From NCBI GenBank assembly GCA_018667995.1, contig JABIQT010000323.1, positions 1 to 28,804 on the forward strand: a stretch of DNA of 28,804 bases, read 5' to 3'. The DNA is from Candidatus Latescibacterota bacterium (GTDB lineage Bacteria > JAAXHH01 > JABIQT01). Shown piece after piece: positions 7,679 to 16,656 of the stretch. Under the pieces are notes generated by a model. That model worked only from the letters and a program-made list of their open reading frames with translations, did no database searches and had not been told where the DNA came from. Position 1 is the first letter of the stretch. The number at the start of each line of letters is the position of its first letter. Made by a program: the position numbers and the translations under genes.

Positions 7679-9364
7679 ATGACGAGTTTCAGTAAAATAA
7701 AGACATTCTACATATTGATCTTTACAGTGATATTTGCGCTCTCGGAGCTGTTTCTGACGGTCTATGCAGTTCAGTACATCGAGGGCATCATCATGAAACA
7801 GCGATATGAACAGAATAACATTCTTGCACAACTGGCGCTCGAGGCGGTACGGCACGTCGATCCGCAGAAGGACATGACGGAAGTGCGTGTTCAATTGCTG
7901 CAACGCCTGGCCATGATGCGCTTCTTTGATGAGCAGTCCTTCCTCTGTGCCATTGATACCACGGGCCACGTATTCGCCCACCTCAACCCCGCTATGATAG
8001 GAATGTACCAGGGCGATCAATTCATCGAGACCGCCGACGGTCGCGTGCCGTACGTTGGCGAAGCCTACCGTGTAGAAGGTCTTTGGGACAATCCCTCCTC
8101 CTCCACGATAGAAATTGTATCAACCCTCGTCGACCCGGATTCTCGCATTACGATAGCGGTGCACCAGAACAAAACCGTGGTGGACCGCCAGGTGCGTACC
8201 ATACGGATGTACCTGATCATCGGCAGCCTGGTCATTTTCGGCTCGCTCTTTGTAATCGGTCTCTACGCGACACAGAAAGTTATCGGTCATTATGTAGATG
8301 ATATTGAACAGGCCGAATCGGAACTGCATGATGCGAAGGACTCGGCCGAGGCCGCCAATCGTGCAAAAAGTGACTTCCTGGCCCGGATGAGTCATGAACT
8401 GCGAACGCCCCTGAACGGCATACTCGGCTATACCCAGCTCATGAATCGTGATCCGGAGCTCGAGGCACCTCACAAGGAAGGGGCCGCGATCATACAGAAG
8501 AGCGGCGAGCATCTACTTGAGTTGATCAACGATATACTCGATTTGTCGAAAATCGAAGCCCGTAGAATGGAACTGCGGACCTCAGATTTTGATCTTCATG
8601 ACTGCCTCCAGAACATCGTAGACCTTTTTACCGTAAGGGCACGAGAGCAGGGCCTGGCCTTTACATTTGAGATGAATGACGGAGTGCCGCGAATGATCAG
8701 TGGAGATGGACAAAAACTACGGCAGATCCTGATCAATCTCCTGGGCAACGCGGTCAAATTTACAGAAACCGGGGAAGTGCGTCTCGCCGTCTCGATGCTA
8801 TCGCCGGACGACAGTGCCATCGGAAGGAAGGAAGTCGGCGAGGAATGTAAGTCTCTTCGTTTCAGTGTAGAAGATACAGGAAGAGGCATTGCGGCAGATC
8901 AGCTTGAATCGATCTTCCAGCCTTTTTCACAGATAGAGAATCAGAAAAAATCTGCGGAGGGTACGGGCCTGGGACTTACCATCAGCAGAGAATTCGTACG
9001 CATGATGGGCGGAGAGTTGGAGATATCCAGCACTCCGGGCAAGGGCACCACCTTTTCCTTTCGGCTGGCCTGCACAAGAACCGAAGAAGATAGGTCCAAC
9101 GTCCATAGGACAGCGCAACCAGCGATCGCTTCGGAGCAACCCCAGGAACGTCCCATATTGGCCCCGTCTGCGGAAGTGCTGAACGATCTGTTGGCGCTGG
9201 CACAACGAGGCGATGTTGGTGGCATGGAACAGGAGTTGAACACGTTGGGCGTTGATGAGGGACTACATGAGGCCTTCTCCGAACGTCTCCGCACCCTCTT
9301 GAAGAAGTACGAGATCCGTGAGATACGCGATTTGCTGGAGTACCATCTGCGCAATAAGGCTTAA
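7679..9364 (+). CDS. Membrane sensor histidine kinase
   Basis: 561 residues. A transmembrane helix (about 9-30) and a second (about 178-198) bracket an extracytoplasmic sensor region that looks Cache-like ([17 protein letters not shown]). A short coiled segment leads to the HisKA domain with phospho-acceptor H239 in [12 protein letters not shown]. The HATPase domain has the N box ([11 protein letters not shown]), the G1 box (EDTGRGIA), and the G2 box ([12 protein letters not shown]). The C-terminal ~65 residues form a helical tail of the kind found at the end of hybrid kinases, but no receiver domain is present. It lies 12 bp after rpe and 6 bp before its likely partner regulator. The signal it senses cannot be read. 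Confidence 0.92.
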   Translation: MTSFSKIKTFYILIFTVIFALSELFLTVYAVQYIEGIIMKQRYEQNNILAQLALEAVRHVDPQKDMTEVRVQLLQRLAMMRFFDEQSFLCAIDTTGHVFAHLNPAMIGMYQGDQFIETADGRVPYVGEAYRVEGLWDNPSSSTIEIVSTLVDPDSRITIAVHQNKTVVDRQVRTIRMYLIIGSLVIFGSLFVIGLYATQKVIGHYVDDIEQAESELHDAKDSAEAANRAKSDFLARMSHELRTPLNGILGYTQLMNRDPELEAPHKEGAAIIQKSGEHLLELINDILDLSKIEARRMELRTSDFDLHDCLQNIVDLFTVRAREQGLAFTFEMNDGVPRMISGDGQKLRQILINLLGNAVKFTETGEVRLAVSMLSPDDSAIGRKEVGEECKSLRFSVEDTGRGIAADQLESIFQPFSQIENQKKSAEGTGLGLTISREFVRMMGGELEISSTPGKGTTFSFRLACTRTEEDRSNVHRTAQPAIASEQPQERPILAPSAEVLNDLLALAQRGDVGGMEQELNTLGVDEGLHEAFSERLRTLLKKYEIREIRDLLEYHLRNKA

Positions 9365-9370
9365 CCCGAC

Positions 9371-10975
9371 ATGCAAAATCCTAATCTTGACGGTCAAAAT
9401 GCCATTCTGATCGTCGATGATATGCCTGTAAACATCGATGCCCTGTTCAAGTATTTGAGCCACAAAGGATTCAAAGTATTCGTGGCACGAGACGGCGAGA
9501 GCGCCCTTGAACAGGCTACGCTGGCGCTGCCGGATCTTATCCTGCTGGACATCGTCATGCCCGGCATCGACGGATTCGAAACGTGTCGCCGCTTTAAGGC
9601 ACAGGATGCAACAAGAGACGTTCCGGTTATCTTTATGACGGCTTTGGCAGACACCGGTGACAAGATCAAAGGTTTCGAGGTGGGTGCCGTAGACTACGTC
9701 ACCAAACCGATACAGCATGAAGAAGTACTGGCCCGCATCACCGCCCATCTGACAATACGAAGTCTCCAGCGACGGCTCGAGGTGAACAATCAGAACCTGG
9801 AAAAAGAGGTCGCCGTACGCCAACATGCTGAGAACGCCCTCCAGGAAGCCAACGAAACGCTTGAAACACGTGTGCAGCAACGCACGGGCGAGCTGGCCGA
9901 AAGCAACGACAGATTGCGCAGCGAGGTGGCCGAGAGAAAAAAGACCGAGGTGAAATTACGTCATGCGCTTGAGGAGGTCGAGCTCCTGACAAACCGCCTG
10001 CAGGACGAGAATGTGTATCTTCAGGAAGAGATAAAAACGGAGTTCAATTTTGAGGAAATCATAGGATCCTCGACACCAATGCAGGACGTGTACGGGCAGA
10101 TTCAGCAGGTAGCCGATACCGGAACAACGGTACTGATTACAGGTGAAACGGGAACGGGAAAAGAACTGGTTGCAAGGGCCATACACGATGTGAGTGATAG
10201 GAAGAACAGTGCATTGATTAAGGTAAACTGCGCGGCTCTGCCAGCCGGACTGATCGAGAGCGAGTTGTTCGGGCACGAGAAAGGCGCGTATACCGGTGCA
10301 ACCGCCCAGAAGAAGGGGAGGTTTGAGCTGGCGGATGGGGGTACGATCCTGCTCGACGAAGTCGGAGAATTGCCCCCCGAAACGCAGGTCAAACTACTTC
10401 GCGTATTGCAAGAACAGGAATTTGAGCGTGTGGGCAGTACCGTTACTCTGAAAGTGGACGTTCGGGTAATCGCAGCCACAAATAGAAAGTTGGAAGAGCA
10501 GGTGGCCAACGGAGCCTTTCGCGCGGATCTCTACTATCGGCTAAACATCTTCCCCATCCACATTCCGGCTCTGAGGGATCGCCAAACCGACATACCCACA
10601 CTCGTGCATCACTTCATCGGCCAGCACGCTCGCAGAATGAGTAAATCGGTTAGCCGTGTGGGCACCGAAGCCATGCAGACACTGACCAATTACGGCTGGC
10701 CAGGAAATGTACGAGAGCTGAATAACGTGATGGAACGCGCGGTAATACTTTGCCGAGGGGATATAATCCAAAACGCCCATCTATCCATTGACCCGGCCGC
10801 GCCCGCGAAAGAGGGGACGGCGGTTTCACTAGTGGATGTCGAACGGGCCCATATTACCAAGACCCTCGAGCAGACGAGGTGGGTCGTGGGCGGTGCAGCA
10901 GGAGCCGCCACAAGACTGGGTATGAAACGAACCACTCTTATCGCGCGCATGAAAAAACTCGGTATCACACGATAA
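9371..10975 (+). CDS. Sigma-54-dependent response regulator (REC-coiled coil-AAA+-Fis)
   Basis: 534 residues. The receiver domain has D16-D17, phospho-acceptor D60 (LLDIVMPGIDG), T90 and K112. Residues 130-225 are a long charged coiled coil. The AAA+ domain carries Walker A GETGTGKE (258-265), Walker B LLDE (327-330) and the sigma-54 contact loop as GAYTGA (305-310), one residue different from the usual GAFTGA. A Fis-type helix-turn-helix ends the protein (about 490-530). It should activate sigma-54 promoters when phosphorylated by the kinase encoded 6 bp upstream. I found no convincing -24/-12 promoter in the window, so targets are likely elsewhere. Confidence 0.94.
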   Translation: MQNPNLDGQNAILIVDDMPVNIDALFKYLSHKGFKVFVARDGESALEQATLALPDLILLDIVMPGIDGFETCRRFKAQDATRDVPVIFMTALADTGDKIKGFEVGAVDYVTKPIQHEEVLARITAHLTIRSLQRRLEVNNQNLEKEVAVRQHAENALQEANETLETRVQQRTGELAESNDRLRSEVAERKKTEVKLRHALEEVELLTNRLQDENVYLQEEIKTEFNFEEIIGSSTPMQDVYGQIQQVADTGTTVLITGETGTGKELVARAIHDVSDRKNSALIKVNCAALPAGLIESELFGHEKGAYTGATAQKKGRFELADGGTILLDEVGELPPETQVKLLRVLQEQEFERVGSTVTLKVDVRVIAATNRKLEEQVANGAFRADLYYRLNIFPIHIPALRDRQTDIPTLVHHFIGQHARRMSKSVSRVGTEAMQTLTNYGWPGNVRELNNVMERAVILCRGDIIQNAHLSIDPAAPAKEGTAVSLVDVERAHITKTLEQTRWVVGGAAGAATRLGMKRTTLIARMKKLGITR

Positions 10976-11006
10976 CGGATAGTGCCAGGGAGTTTACTGG
11001 AAAGGA

Positions 11007-11768
11007 ATGAATGTGTCTGACGATTTCCGAAACGCCAAAGCTGATTTCGATCGAAATGGGTTCACCGTTTTAAAGGGATTTATATCACCGCAGGAAACAG
11101 CAACCATTCACGAGAATCTCACCCGTTACGTGAACGATATTGTACCAGAGCTGACGCCCGCGGAGGTCCTCTATGAAGACAAGGACGATCCCGAGACGAT
11201 GTTTCGGCTTGAGGCCATGCAGAAACACGATGCCTACTTCAGGGGCCTATTTTTAGATGCACGGTTCGTGGACTTGGCCAGCCATTTTCTAGACGATGAC
11301 ATAGTTCCGAGGGGCGTTGAGCTATTTGGTAAGGCACGACGGATCGGCAACGAGACACCACCCCATCAGGACGGGTACTACTTTATGCTGGAACCCCCGA
11401 CTGCCATGACGTTCTGGATTGCGTTAGATCGCGCCGACGAGGAGAACGGGTGCATACGATACATCAATGGCTCCCACGCCAGAGGATTGCGTCCACACGC
11501 CATGAGCGAAGTGCTGGGCTTCTCTCAGGGGATCGTGGACTTCGGCCCCGATGACCTGGCCTTGGAAGAGGCGGCGGTGGTGGATCCTGGCGACGTTATC
11601 GCGCACCATTGCATGGTAGTTCATCGCACCGACGCCAATCGGTCCGACAAGCTACGACGAGCACTCGGATTCGTCTATTTTGGTCAGCATGCCAGCGTGA
11701 ATAGAGAAGCGGCGGAGGAATACCGGAAGAAGCTATTTGCCAAGTGGGAAAACCAGGGGAAGATCTAA
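11007..11768 (+). CDS. PhyH-type Fe(II)/2-oxoglutarate dioxygenase
   Basis: 253-residue phytanoyl-CoA dioxygenase family protein, a cytoplasmic oxygenase that hydroxylates an unknown small molecule. The iron ligands are H120 and D122 (PPHQDGYYF) and H206 (VVHRTDANRS), and the arginines in KLRRALGF supply the 2-oxoglutarate contact. Two starts are possible: ATG 11007, whose best upstream AGGGAG is 14 bases away, and GTG 11013, which has GGAAAGGA 6 bases upstream and is better placed; the difference is two residues. The gap of 31 bp to the regulator gene allows co-transcription. PhyH proteins are many and diverse, so the substrate is open. Confidence 0.9.
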   Translation: MNVSDDFRNAKADFDRNGFTVLKGFISPQETATIHENLTRYVNDIVPELTPAEVLYEDKDDPETMFRLEAMQKHDAYFRGLFLDARFVDLASHFLDDDIVPRGVELFGKARRIGNETPPHQDGYYFMLEPPTAMTFWIALDRADEENGCIRYINGSHARGLRPHAMSEVLGFSQGIVDFGPDDLALEEAAVVDPGDVIAHHCMVVHRTDANRSDKLRRALGFVYFGQHASVNREAAEEYRKKLFAKWENQGKI

Positions 11769-12285
11769 ATTGGTTGCCCATTAGCCACTGATCCAGTTGT
11801 CCGCGGCGGCTGCCAGCGCTCGAAGCAAACGAGAACGCAGGTGGCCAGATCTGCGGAGTTTCCCTTACCCAACGCCAGTTTCTTTATTGCTCAACGCACA
11901 AAGCTGTTCTCGCATTTTCAAACCCCGCCACAATGAAGACCGAAGCTACACGTCCGAGGTGCAACCATTTCTGTCAGTGGCAATGAGCAGTAATGCAAGA
12001 GCTCCAAGCCTGTCGGGCCTGCTGATGATCGGTATTTGGTGACATCATTCGCCTCCTGTTGATGCTCGGTTGCGTGCCTATCGAATGCCATCTCGCATAG
12101 ATAGTATAGGACCACGTGTCCCCGTAAGTTCTATTTACGATCGCTGTGCATATTAGGTAGAGACACCAGCAAACAGTTCGTCCAAGCGTAGTTTGTGGCC
12201 TCCCGTATGAAGAGTAGGTGTCGGGGAGTGGACTACCGTAACGTTGTGAGGTTGTATACGATTGGATTCGGCATACTCCGCTGGT

Positions 12286-12304
12286 CCATCGCGACTCGCG
12301 ATGG
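12286..12304. repeat. Perfect 8-bp inverted repeat, 3-base loop
   Basis: CCATCGCG-ACT-CGCGATGG is a perfect GC-rich palindrome inside the gene-poor region. It is not followed by a T run on either strand, so it is not a classical intrinsic terminator. It could be an operator or part of a structured RNA. Confidence 0.5.
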
Positions 12305-12508
12305 CACTCAGGATCTTCAACGCTGGATTCGAACTCGCGAGATAGCAAATCTGAGGGCTGATGCATTCAGACTTCCCCACCAGCATATGGCTTAAACCTC
12401 AATGCATCATACCATTTATCGGGTTGCGACTAGGCATCATGCCAGCGCCGGGATGTGCGCACTTCCCGCCAGACGATTCGAAACTTCAGCGGTTACCCCA
12501 AAAAAGTC

Positions 12509-12567
12509 TGTAACACTTTCTCCTCAGCATGGTTCATTATGATACGCTGCCACTGATGCAGTGTATC
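12509..12567 (+). promoter_or_regulatory. Promoter candidate and inverted repeat upstream of the sigma-ankyrin gene
   Basis: TGTAACA at 12509-12515 resembles the AAC-type -35 elements of ECF promoters. TATGAT (12538-12543) could be a vegetative -10 but has no good -35. Directly after it, GATACGCTGC (12541-12550) and GCAGTGTATC (12558-12567) form a 10-bp inverted repeat with one G-T pair and a 7-base loop, 37 bp ahead of the start codon. It could be an operator or a hairpin at the 5' end of the mRNA. The repeat is certain; the promoter and self-regulation are inference. Confidence 0.4.
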
Positions 12568-12604
12568 TACAGCGCTGTTAGATTCCACAAATCACGGAGA
12601 TTTC

Positions 12605-14884
12605 ATGAGCGAGTATGCGGCATGCGTCCGCAAGGCGACCGACATCCGGCTAGGTGAAAGCGAACGTAAGGAAGCCTTCTCAGAGCTAGTTCGAAGATTT
12701 CAGGACATGGCATACGCCTCTGCGCTAGGTATTCTTGGCGACACCATGTCCGCCGAGGACGCGGTTCAGGACGCTATCATATCTGCCTGGCGCCATCTCG
12801 ATGGTTTACGAAACCCGGAGGCCTTTCCATCGTGGTTGCGCCGGCGTGTTATCTGGCGCTGTTGGTACTATAGAAGAACCAGCGCAAATACCACTTCCTT
12901 TCCGGACGAACTCATCGATCAGATGCCGGACGGTGTCGACTTGGAATCTGATGTCGCCCTTAGCGATCAGAATGAGCGAATTAGAAATCTCATCGAGGCC
13001 CTTCCAAGAAACGCTCGCGAAATCCTGACCCTACATTACCTGAAGGAGTACTCTCATACAGAAATTGCGGACTTCCTGAATATGCCTGAAGGTACTGTGA
13101 GAAAACGGCTCCATGACGCCCGCAGCCGGCTTAGATCGCCATTGGAAGGAATGCTCAGTGGCCCGATACTGGCAAGGGCGCCCTCACGAAAGAATATCAC
13201 TGGAGGAATAAAAATGCAGACCGAATCATATTTATCATCGAATAAGAGAGACCCGGAGGAAGTGATTTCAGGAATGATCAAACCGGTCTGGTGCGACAAT
13301 ACCGCCCAGGGACGCAGCACATGGGAGATGTTCTGCGCGGCCATACGTAACGATGCGGAAGCCCTGAAGGCCCACATTGATCGGGATCCCAGTAGTGCCA
13401 TGCTCGAATTCTGGTATACACCGGCGATTTATTTCGCGGCGAGAGAAGGTGCCTTAGAGGCCATCAAGGTACTGTGGGAAGCATATCCCTACGAAGAAGT
13501 GAGCACCCTGATCGAGCTATCTGATGAGCGTGGTCACGTTGCCGTTGCTGACTATCTTCGAGAATGTATCGATTCAGGTGACGATGTGGATCTGCGTTTG
13601 CATGAAGCTATCGAAAATCGGGAGACAGAAGAAGCATTGCGTCTCATTGAGACTAACCCGGGTTTGATCGGCCAAACCGACCCAAATGGAGGAATGCCAC
13701 TTCACCTTGCTGTTCGCTGCGATAATCTACGGCTGGCTACCGCACTCCTCGCCGCGGGCGCGGATACTGATGTGGTCGACCATAGCGGATACAGACCGAT
13801 TCACTATGTGTATTGGAGCGGAAACTACTGGGACTTGAATGAGCGCGAAACCACCGGGGAATTTGCGCAGCTGCTACTGGAGCACGGCGCTCGAGATACC
13901 ATTACCCTTGCAGTCGCACGAGGTGACGTTGCTTCCGTGAAGATATTCCTGGCTCAAGATAGAAACCTGGTCAACGACGGTGATACACTCGAGAAGAGAC
14001 CTCTGTCCACAGCAGTTCAGGTAAAGGATGGCAAGATGGTCCGCCTGCTGCTTGATCACGGTGCGGACCCCAACCTTCGAGAAGGGCGATGGCACCCCAA
14101 GGGCGATGCTTTGATGTGGGCATCTGTAAACGACGATATCGATATAGCCAAGGTACTTCTGGAGGCTGGAGCCGATCCCAATACCTATGTAGACTCCTCA
14201 GGCACGCCAACGGGAAGGGCCGTATCGGATACCATGCGTGGACTGATGTATGCGTACGGCGGCCAGCCTCCAGGCGCCTGGGGATACATACAACAGGGGA
14301 ACCTTGAAACGGTGGCAGTAATCCTCTCTTTCGTCGACAACCCATTCTCCCGGGAGACCGCTGAATACCTGACAACACCGTATACCGCCGCAGTCAGCGG
14401 ATACAACCGCCGAAAGAACAAGGACGAACCCACAGAAGCCCATGAAGCAATCTTTAACATGCTGATAAAACGGGATTTTCCAATGCCCGAGGTGTTGACG
14501 GAATGCAAGGGATACCTCTTCAGTCCGGGACCTATGACACGAACGCTTCTTGAACGTGGACTGAACGCAAATTTGCCGGATTGGCAGCGCAGAACGCCAC
14601 TTCATGACCTCGCAAACAAACAAGCATCCGATTCAAATGCGCTGGCCACTGCCGATCTATTGTTGGAATTTGGAGCGAACATTGATGCCATAGACGAGGC
14701 GGACCAGACTACGCCATTGGGGATTGCAGCATATAGAGGTAATAGGGGATTTGTTGAGTATCTACTGGAAAAAGGTGCAAATCCAAACAAGTCAGGTGCC
14801 CAATGGTCCAAGCCGCTGGTGCGGGCCGAAAGGCGCGGCCATACAGAGATTGTGAGAGCTCTGAAGGACCGTGGCGCCAAGTGA
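12605..14884 (+). CDS. ECF sigma factor fused to ankyrin repeats
   Basis: 759 residues. Region sigma-2 spans about 24-90, including SAEDAVQDAIISAWRHLD (49-66). Sigma-4 is about 122-178, with the helix-turn-helix YSHTEIADFLNMPEGTVRKR. A linker (180-235) leads to an ankyrin-repeat array filling the rest, clearest at GGMPLHLAVRCDNLRLATAL, RPLSTAVQVKDGKMVRLLL, DALMWASVNDDIDIAKVLL, RRTPLHDLANK, and TTPLGIAAYRGNRGFVEYLL. A plain ECF factor has about 180-200 residues. The gene stands alone, with no anti-sigma factor beside it, so the ankyrin part may itself hold or release the sigma factor or act as the sensor. ATG 12605 has GGAG 5 bases upstream. The domain assignment is firm; the regulatory model is inference. 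Confidence 0.93.
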   Translation: MSEYAACVRKATDIRLGESERKEAFSELVRRFQDMAYASALGILGDTMSAEDAVQDAIISAWRHLDGLRNPEAFPSWLRRRVIWRCWYYRRTSANTTSFPDELIDQMPDGVDLESDVALSDQNERIRNLIEALPRNAREILTLHYLKEYSHTEIADFLNMPEGTVRKRLHDARSRLRSPLEGMLSGPILARAPSRKNITGGIKMQTESYLSSNKRDPEEVISGMIKPVWCDNTAQGRSTWEMFCAAIRNDAEALKAHIDRDPSSAMLEFWYTPAIYFAAREGALEAIKVLWEAYPYEEVSTLIELSDERGHVAVADYLRECIDSGDDVDLRLHEAIENRETEEALRLIETNPGLIGQTDPNGGMPLHLAVRCDNLRLATALLAAGADTDVVDHSGYRPIHYVYWSGNYWDLNERETTGEFAQLLLEHGARDTITLAVARGDVASVKIFLAQDRNLVNDGDTLEKRPLSTAVQVKDGKMVRLLLDHGADPNLREGRWHPKGDALMWASVNDDIDIAKVLLEAGADPNTYVDSSGTPTGRAVSDTMRGLMYAYGGQPPGAWGYIQQGNLETVAVILSFVDNPFSRETAEYLTTPYTAAVSGYNRRKNKDEPTEAHEAIFNMLIKRDFPMPEVLTECKGYLFSPGPMTRTLLERGLNANLPDWQRRTPLHDLANKQASDSNALATADLLLEFGANIDAIDEADQTTPLGIAAYRGNRGFVEYLLEKGANPNKSGAQWSKPLVRAERRGHTEIVRALKDRGAK
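13202..13216 (+). promoter_or_regulatory. In-frame internal ribosome binding site and ATG
   Basis: GGAGGAA (13202-13208) lies 5 bases ahead of an in-frame ATG (13214), which is Met204 exactly between the sigma domains and the ankyrin region. The spacing and match are as good as those of the best true starts in this window. Ribosomes could therefore make a free ankyrin protein of 556 residues from the same mRNA. It could also be the trace of two genes that fused by loss of a stop codon. Confidence 0.55.
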
Positions 14885-14885
14885 A

Positions 14886-14915
14886 CCGGGTAGCATTAGG
14901 CAGTTAAATGCCCGG
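14886..14915. terminator. Hairpin between convergent genes
   Basis: CCGG (14886-14889) plus GCATT (14893-14897) pair with AATGC (14907-14911) and CCGG (14912-14915), with a 3-base bulge and 9-base loop. It sits at the convergent ends of the sigma-ankyrin gene (stop 14884) and the leftward DUF6483-like gene (stop at 14904, inside the loop). No T run follows, so efficient intrinsic termination is uncertain. Confidence 0.3.
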
Positions 14916-15605
14916 CAGGCAACGCAGTCCATCTTCGACCTCAGCACGCGGCAGATTTCCTGCCGTCAGTTCTACGTCCTCTTTGCGGAGCAGACGTCTG
15001 TAAAAATGATGGCCGTCACTGATCGTCTGAAGGTCAGACCGGTCGTGTTCGAGGAGATCGAACAGCAGATCTTCGGCTCTTCCAAAGAAGCCATATTTCT
15101 CGTAGTATTTGAAGAGAAGCCTGCGGGTCGGTACCGGAAGAATGAAAGATGCCAGCTGGCGCGCTAGTTCCTCGACGTCGCGATGGGGATTTATCAGGCC
15201 ATCGACCTCATCCTGCATCCCCTCGCTCTGAAGATGGAATGTCTCTTCCGTTACTGAGGGATCCAGAGCGATATCGAGATATACATTCAACGATTTTATG
15301 AGGTTCCTGTAGCTCTCGTCGGGCCGATCATCCAATGCTGCGATGTCGCCTGTCTCTTTGTAAAGCCTCGCCACCATCACGCAAGTGTCCACATTGAGCA
15401 CGGTCTTATTCTTGACCATGGCCATAAGCGTCTGCTCGGACAGAGAGTCGATGGTCTCAGCAGGAAGCCCAAAGAGATCCTCCCACGTCTGATGGATCAA
15501 GGCGCGGGCCTCATCCGGACGGCGTTCTTTCTTGAGGCGCACTAACAGTACCATGGCGTTGATAAAACTACGGATCATACGCATGATAAAATCCTGGCGG
15601 AACAT
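14904..15605 (-). CDS. DUF6483-like helical protein
   Basis: 233-residue cytoplasmic protein of unknown function. The start MFRQDFIMRMIRSFINAM resembles the DUF6483 family, whose members begin with a similar QDxxMRMI segment; the identification rests on that resemblance. The rest is rich in charged helices and includes a TPR-like stretch (ALIHQTWEDLFGL, then TCVMVARLYKETGD). ATG 15605 is preferred to the longer open frame because it starts only 5 bp after the epimerase stop, with GGAAAGG inside the end of that gene, so the two genes are almost certainly co-transcribed. No catalytic motif is visible. Confidence 0.8.
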   Translation of the reverse strand: MFRQDFIMRMIRSFINAMVLLVRLKKERRPDEARALIHQTWEDLFGLPAETIDSLSEQTLMAMVKNKTVLNVDTCVMVARLYKETGDIAALDDRPDESYRNLIKSLNVYLDIALDPSVTEETFHLQSEGMQDEVDGLINPHRDVEELARQLASFILPVPTRRLLFKYYEKYGFFGRAEDLLFDLLEHDRSDLQTISDGHHFYRRLLRKEDVELTAGNLPRAEVEDGLRCLPGI

Positions 15606-15610
15606 GCGCG

Positions 15611-16600
15611 TCAGCCTTTCCAGGCATCCACCAGTGCCTTTTCCTTCGTGGTGGACAGGGTGCTTTTGAATGTGGTATGGTGGGGGCGCTCGCGATCCCA
15701 TTCCAAGGTAGCCTCGACGGTATCGAGCAGCGGCCTGAATGTCAAACCATCCCGGATTGCCAGTGAGCAGTCGATATCGAAAAAACCACGATGATCTGCA
15801 GAGGTAGGCAGCCAGAGAGGAAGTTCAACAAAGGGGGCTACTTCATGTGCTGCCAGATAGTCGTCGTCCATCCAGATCAATTCCGCATCGTTTGAACACG
15901 CCGCCCGACACGTCTCTATAAATTCACCCATCTGCAATGGATTCTGCGGCCCCGTTGCATTATAGACTCCCTTGACGTCCTGTGCTACCATAGCGACGAT
16001 CCATTCGGCAACATCGCGAACGTCGATAAACTGTAGGGGCGCATCCGAGCGTCCGGGGACTATGACCTGCCCCCCTCTGTCGATACGATGAGGCCAGTAA
16101 GCAAAACGATCCGTGGGGTCGTGCGGTCCTACGATCAGGCCAGGACGGATGACCAGCAACCGATCGGGAAACACGGATCGAAGCGTCGATTCACAAAGAG
16201 CCTTGAGCGGGCCATACGTATCTCCCGAGATTTCCTCCACAGTATCGTCTTCCAGAGACCCGACTGGTTCTTCCTCATTGATCCCAGATCCGGTAAATGA
16301 AGCATATGTGGAAATACTCGATATGAATGTGTAATGTCCGACCACATCTCTCAACACTTCGGCAGACTGCCGCACCACACGAGGCAGGTAACTGGACGTA
16401 TCGATTACAGCATCCCAACTCCGTCCCAGAAGTGCGTCGAGATCGCCATCGCGATCGCCGTGAAGACGCTCGATATGAGGAAAAAGATCCGGAGCAGTTT
16501 GCCCCCGATTAAACATAGTGACGTTATGCCCGGCGCTCTCTGCGGCCAACACGACATATCTGCCAAGAAAGACCGTCCCACCAAGTACGAGTAGATTCAT
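15611..16600 (-). CDS. NAD-dependent epimerase/dehydratase-type reductase (extended SDR)
   Basis: 329-residue Rossmann protein of the extended short-chain dehydrogenase family. The dinucleotide motif is unusual but recognisable, GGTVFLGRYV (8-17), where the classical form is GxxGxxG. The active-site pair is in YGPLKALCE (YxxxK), preceded by the serine strand YTFISSISTYAS. It is of the atypical SDR type seen in isoflavone-reductase-like and nucleotide-sugar epimerase-like proteins; the substrate is not readable. ATG 16600 has GGAAG 5 bases upstream. It lies 56 bp after the M28 peptidase gene and 5 bp before the DUF6483-like gene. Confidence 0.87.
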   Translation of the reverse strand: MNLLVLGGTVFLGRYVVLAAESAGHNVTMFNRGQTAPDLFPHIERLHGDRDGDLDALLGRSWDAVIDTSSYLPRVVRQSAEVLRDVVGHYTFISSISTYASFTGSGINEEEPVGSLEDDTVEEISGDTYGPLKALCESTLRSVFPDRLLVIRPGLIVGPHDPTDRFAYWPHRIDRGGQVIVPGRSDAPLQFIDVRDVAEWIVAMVAQDVKGVYNATGPQNPLQMGEFIETCRAACSNDAELIWMDDDYLAAHEVAPFVELPLWLPTSADHRGFFDIDCSLAIRDGLTFRPLLDTVEATLEWDRERPHHTTFKSTLSTTKEKALVDAWKG

Positions 16601-16656
16601 CTAGTCTTCCGGTTCCTCGACGGCCAATATATCAGCAGTTCTCGCAGCAGATTCTG

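Larger units (their letters stand above)
11769..12604 (+). other. 836-bp gene-poor region
   Basis: No open frame here looks like a protein: the short frames on both strands have skewed composition and match no family I know. The region holds a hairpin-forming repeat (12286-12304), and the promoter candidate and inverted repeat of the sigma-ankyrin gene (12509-12567). It is the longest non-coding stretch in an otherwise tightly packed window. It may be a decayed gene or a long regulatory or RNA-encoding leader; nothing decides between these. Confidence 0.5.

Noticed and set aside
9263-9880. 205-codon minus-strand open frame
   Set aside because: Antisense to the kinase/regulator junction, with low-complexity composition typical of a shadow.
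12328-12334. tRNA-like TTCGAAC loop
   Set aside because: The flanking bases do not pair into a T stem and no acceptor or anticodon arm is found.
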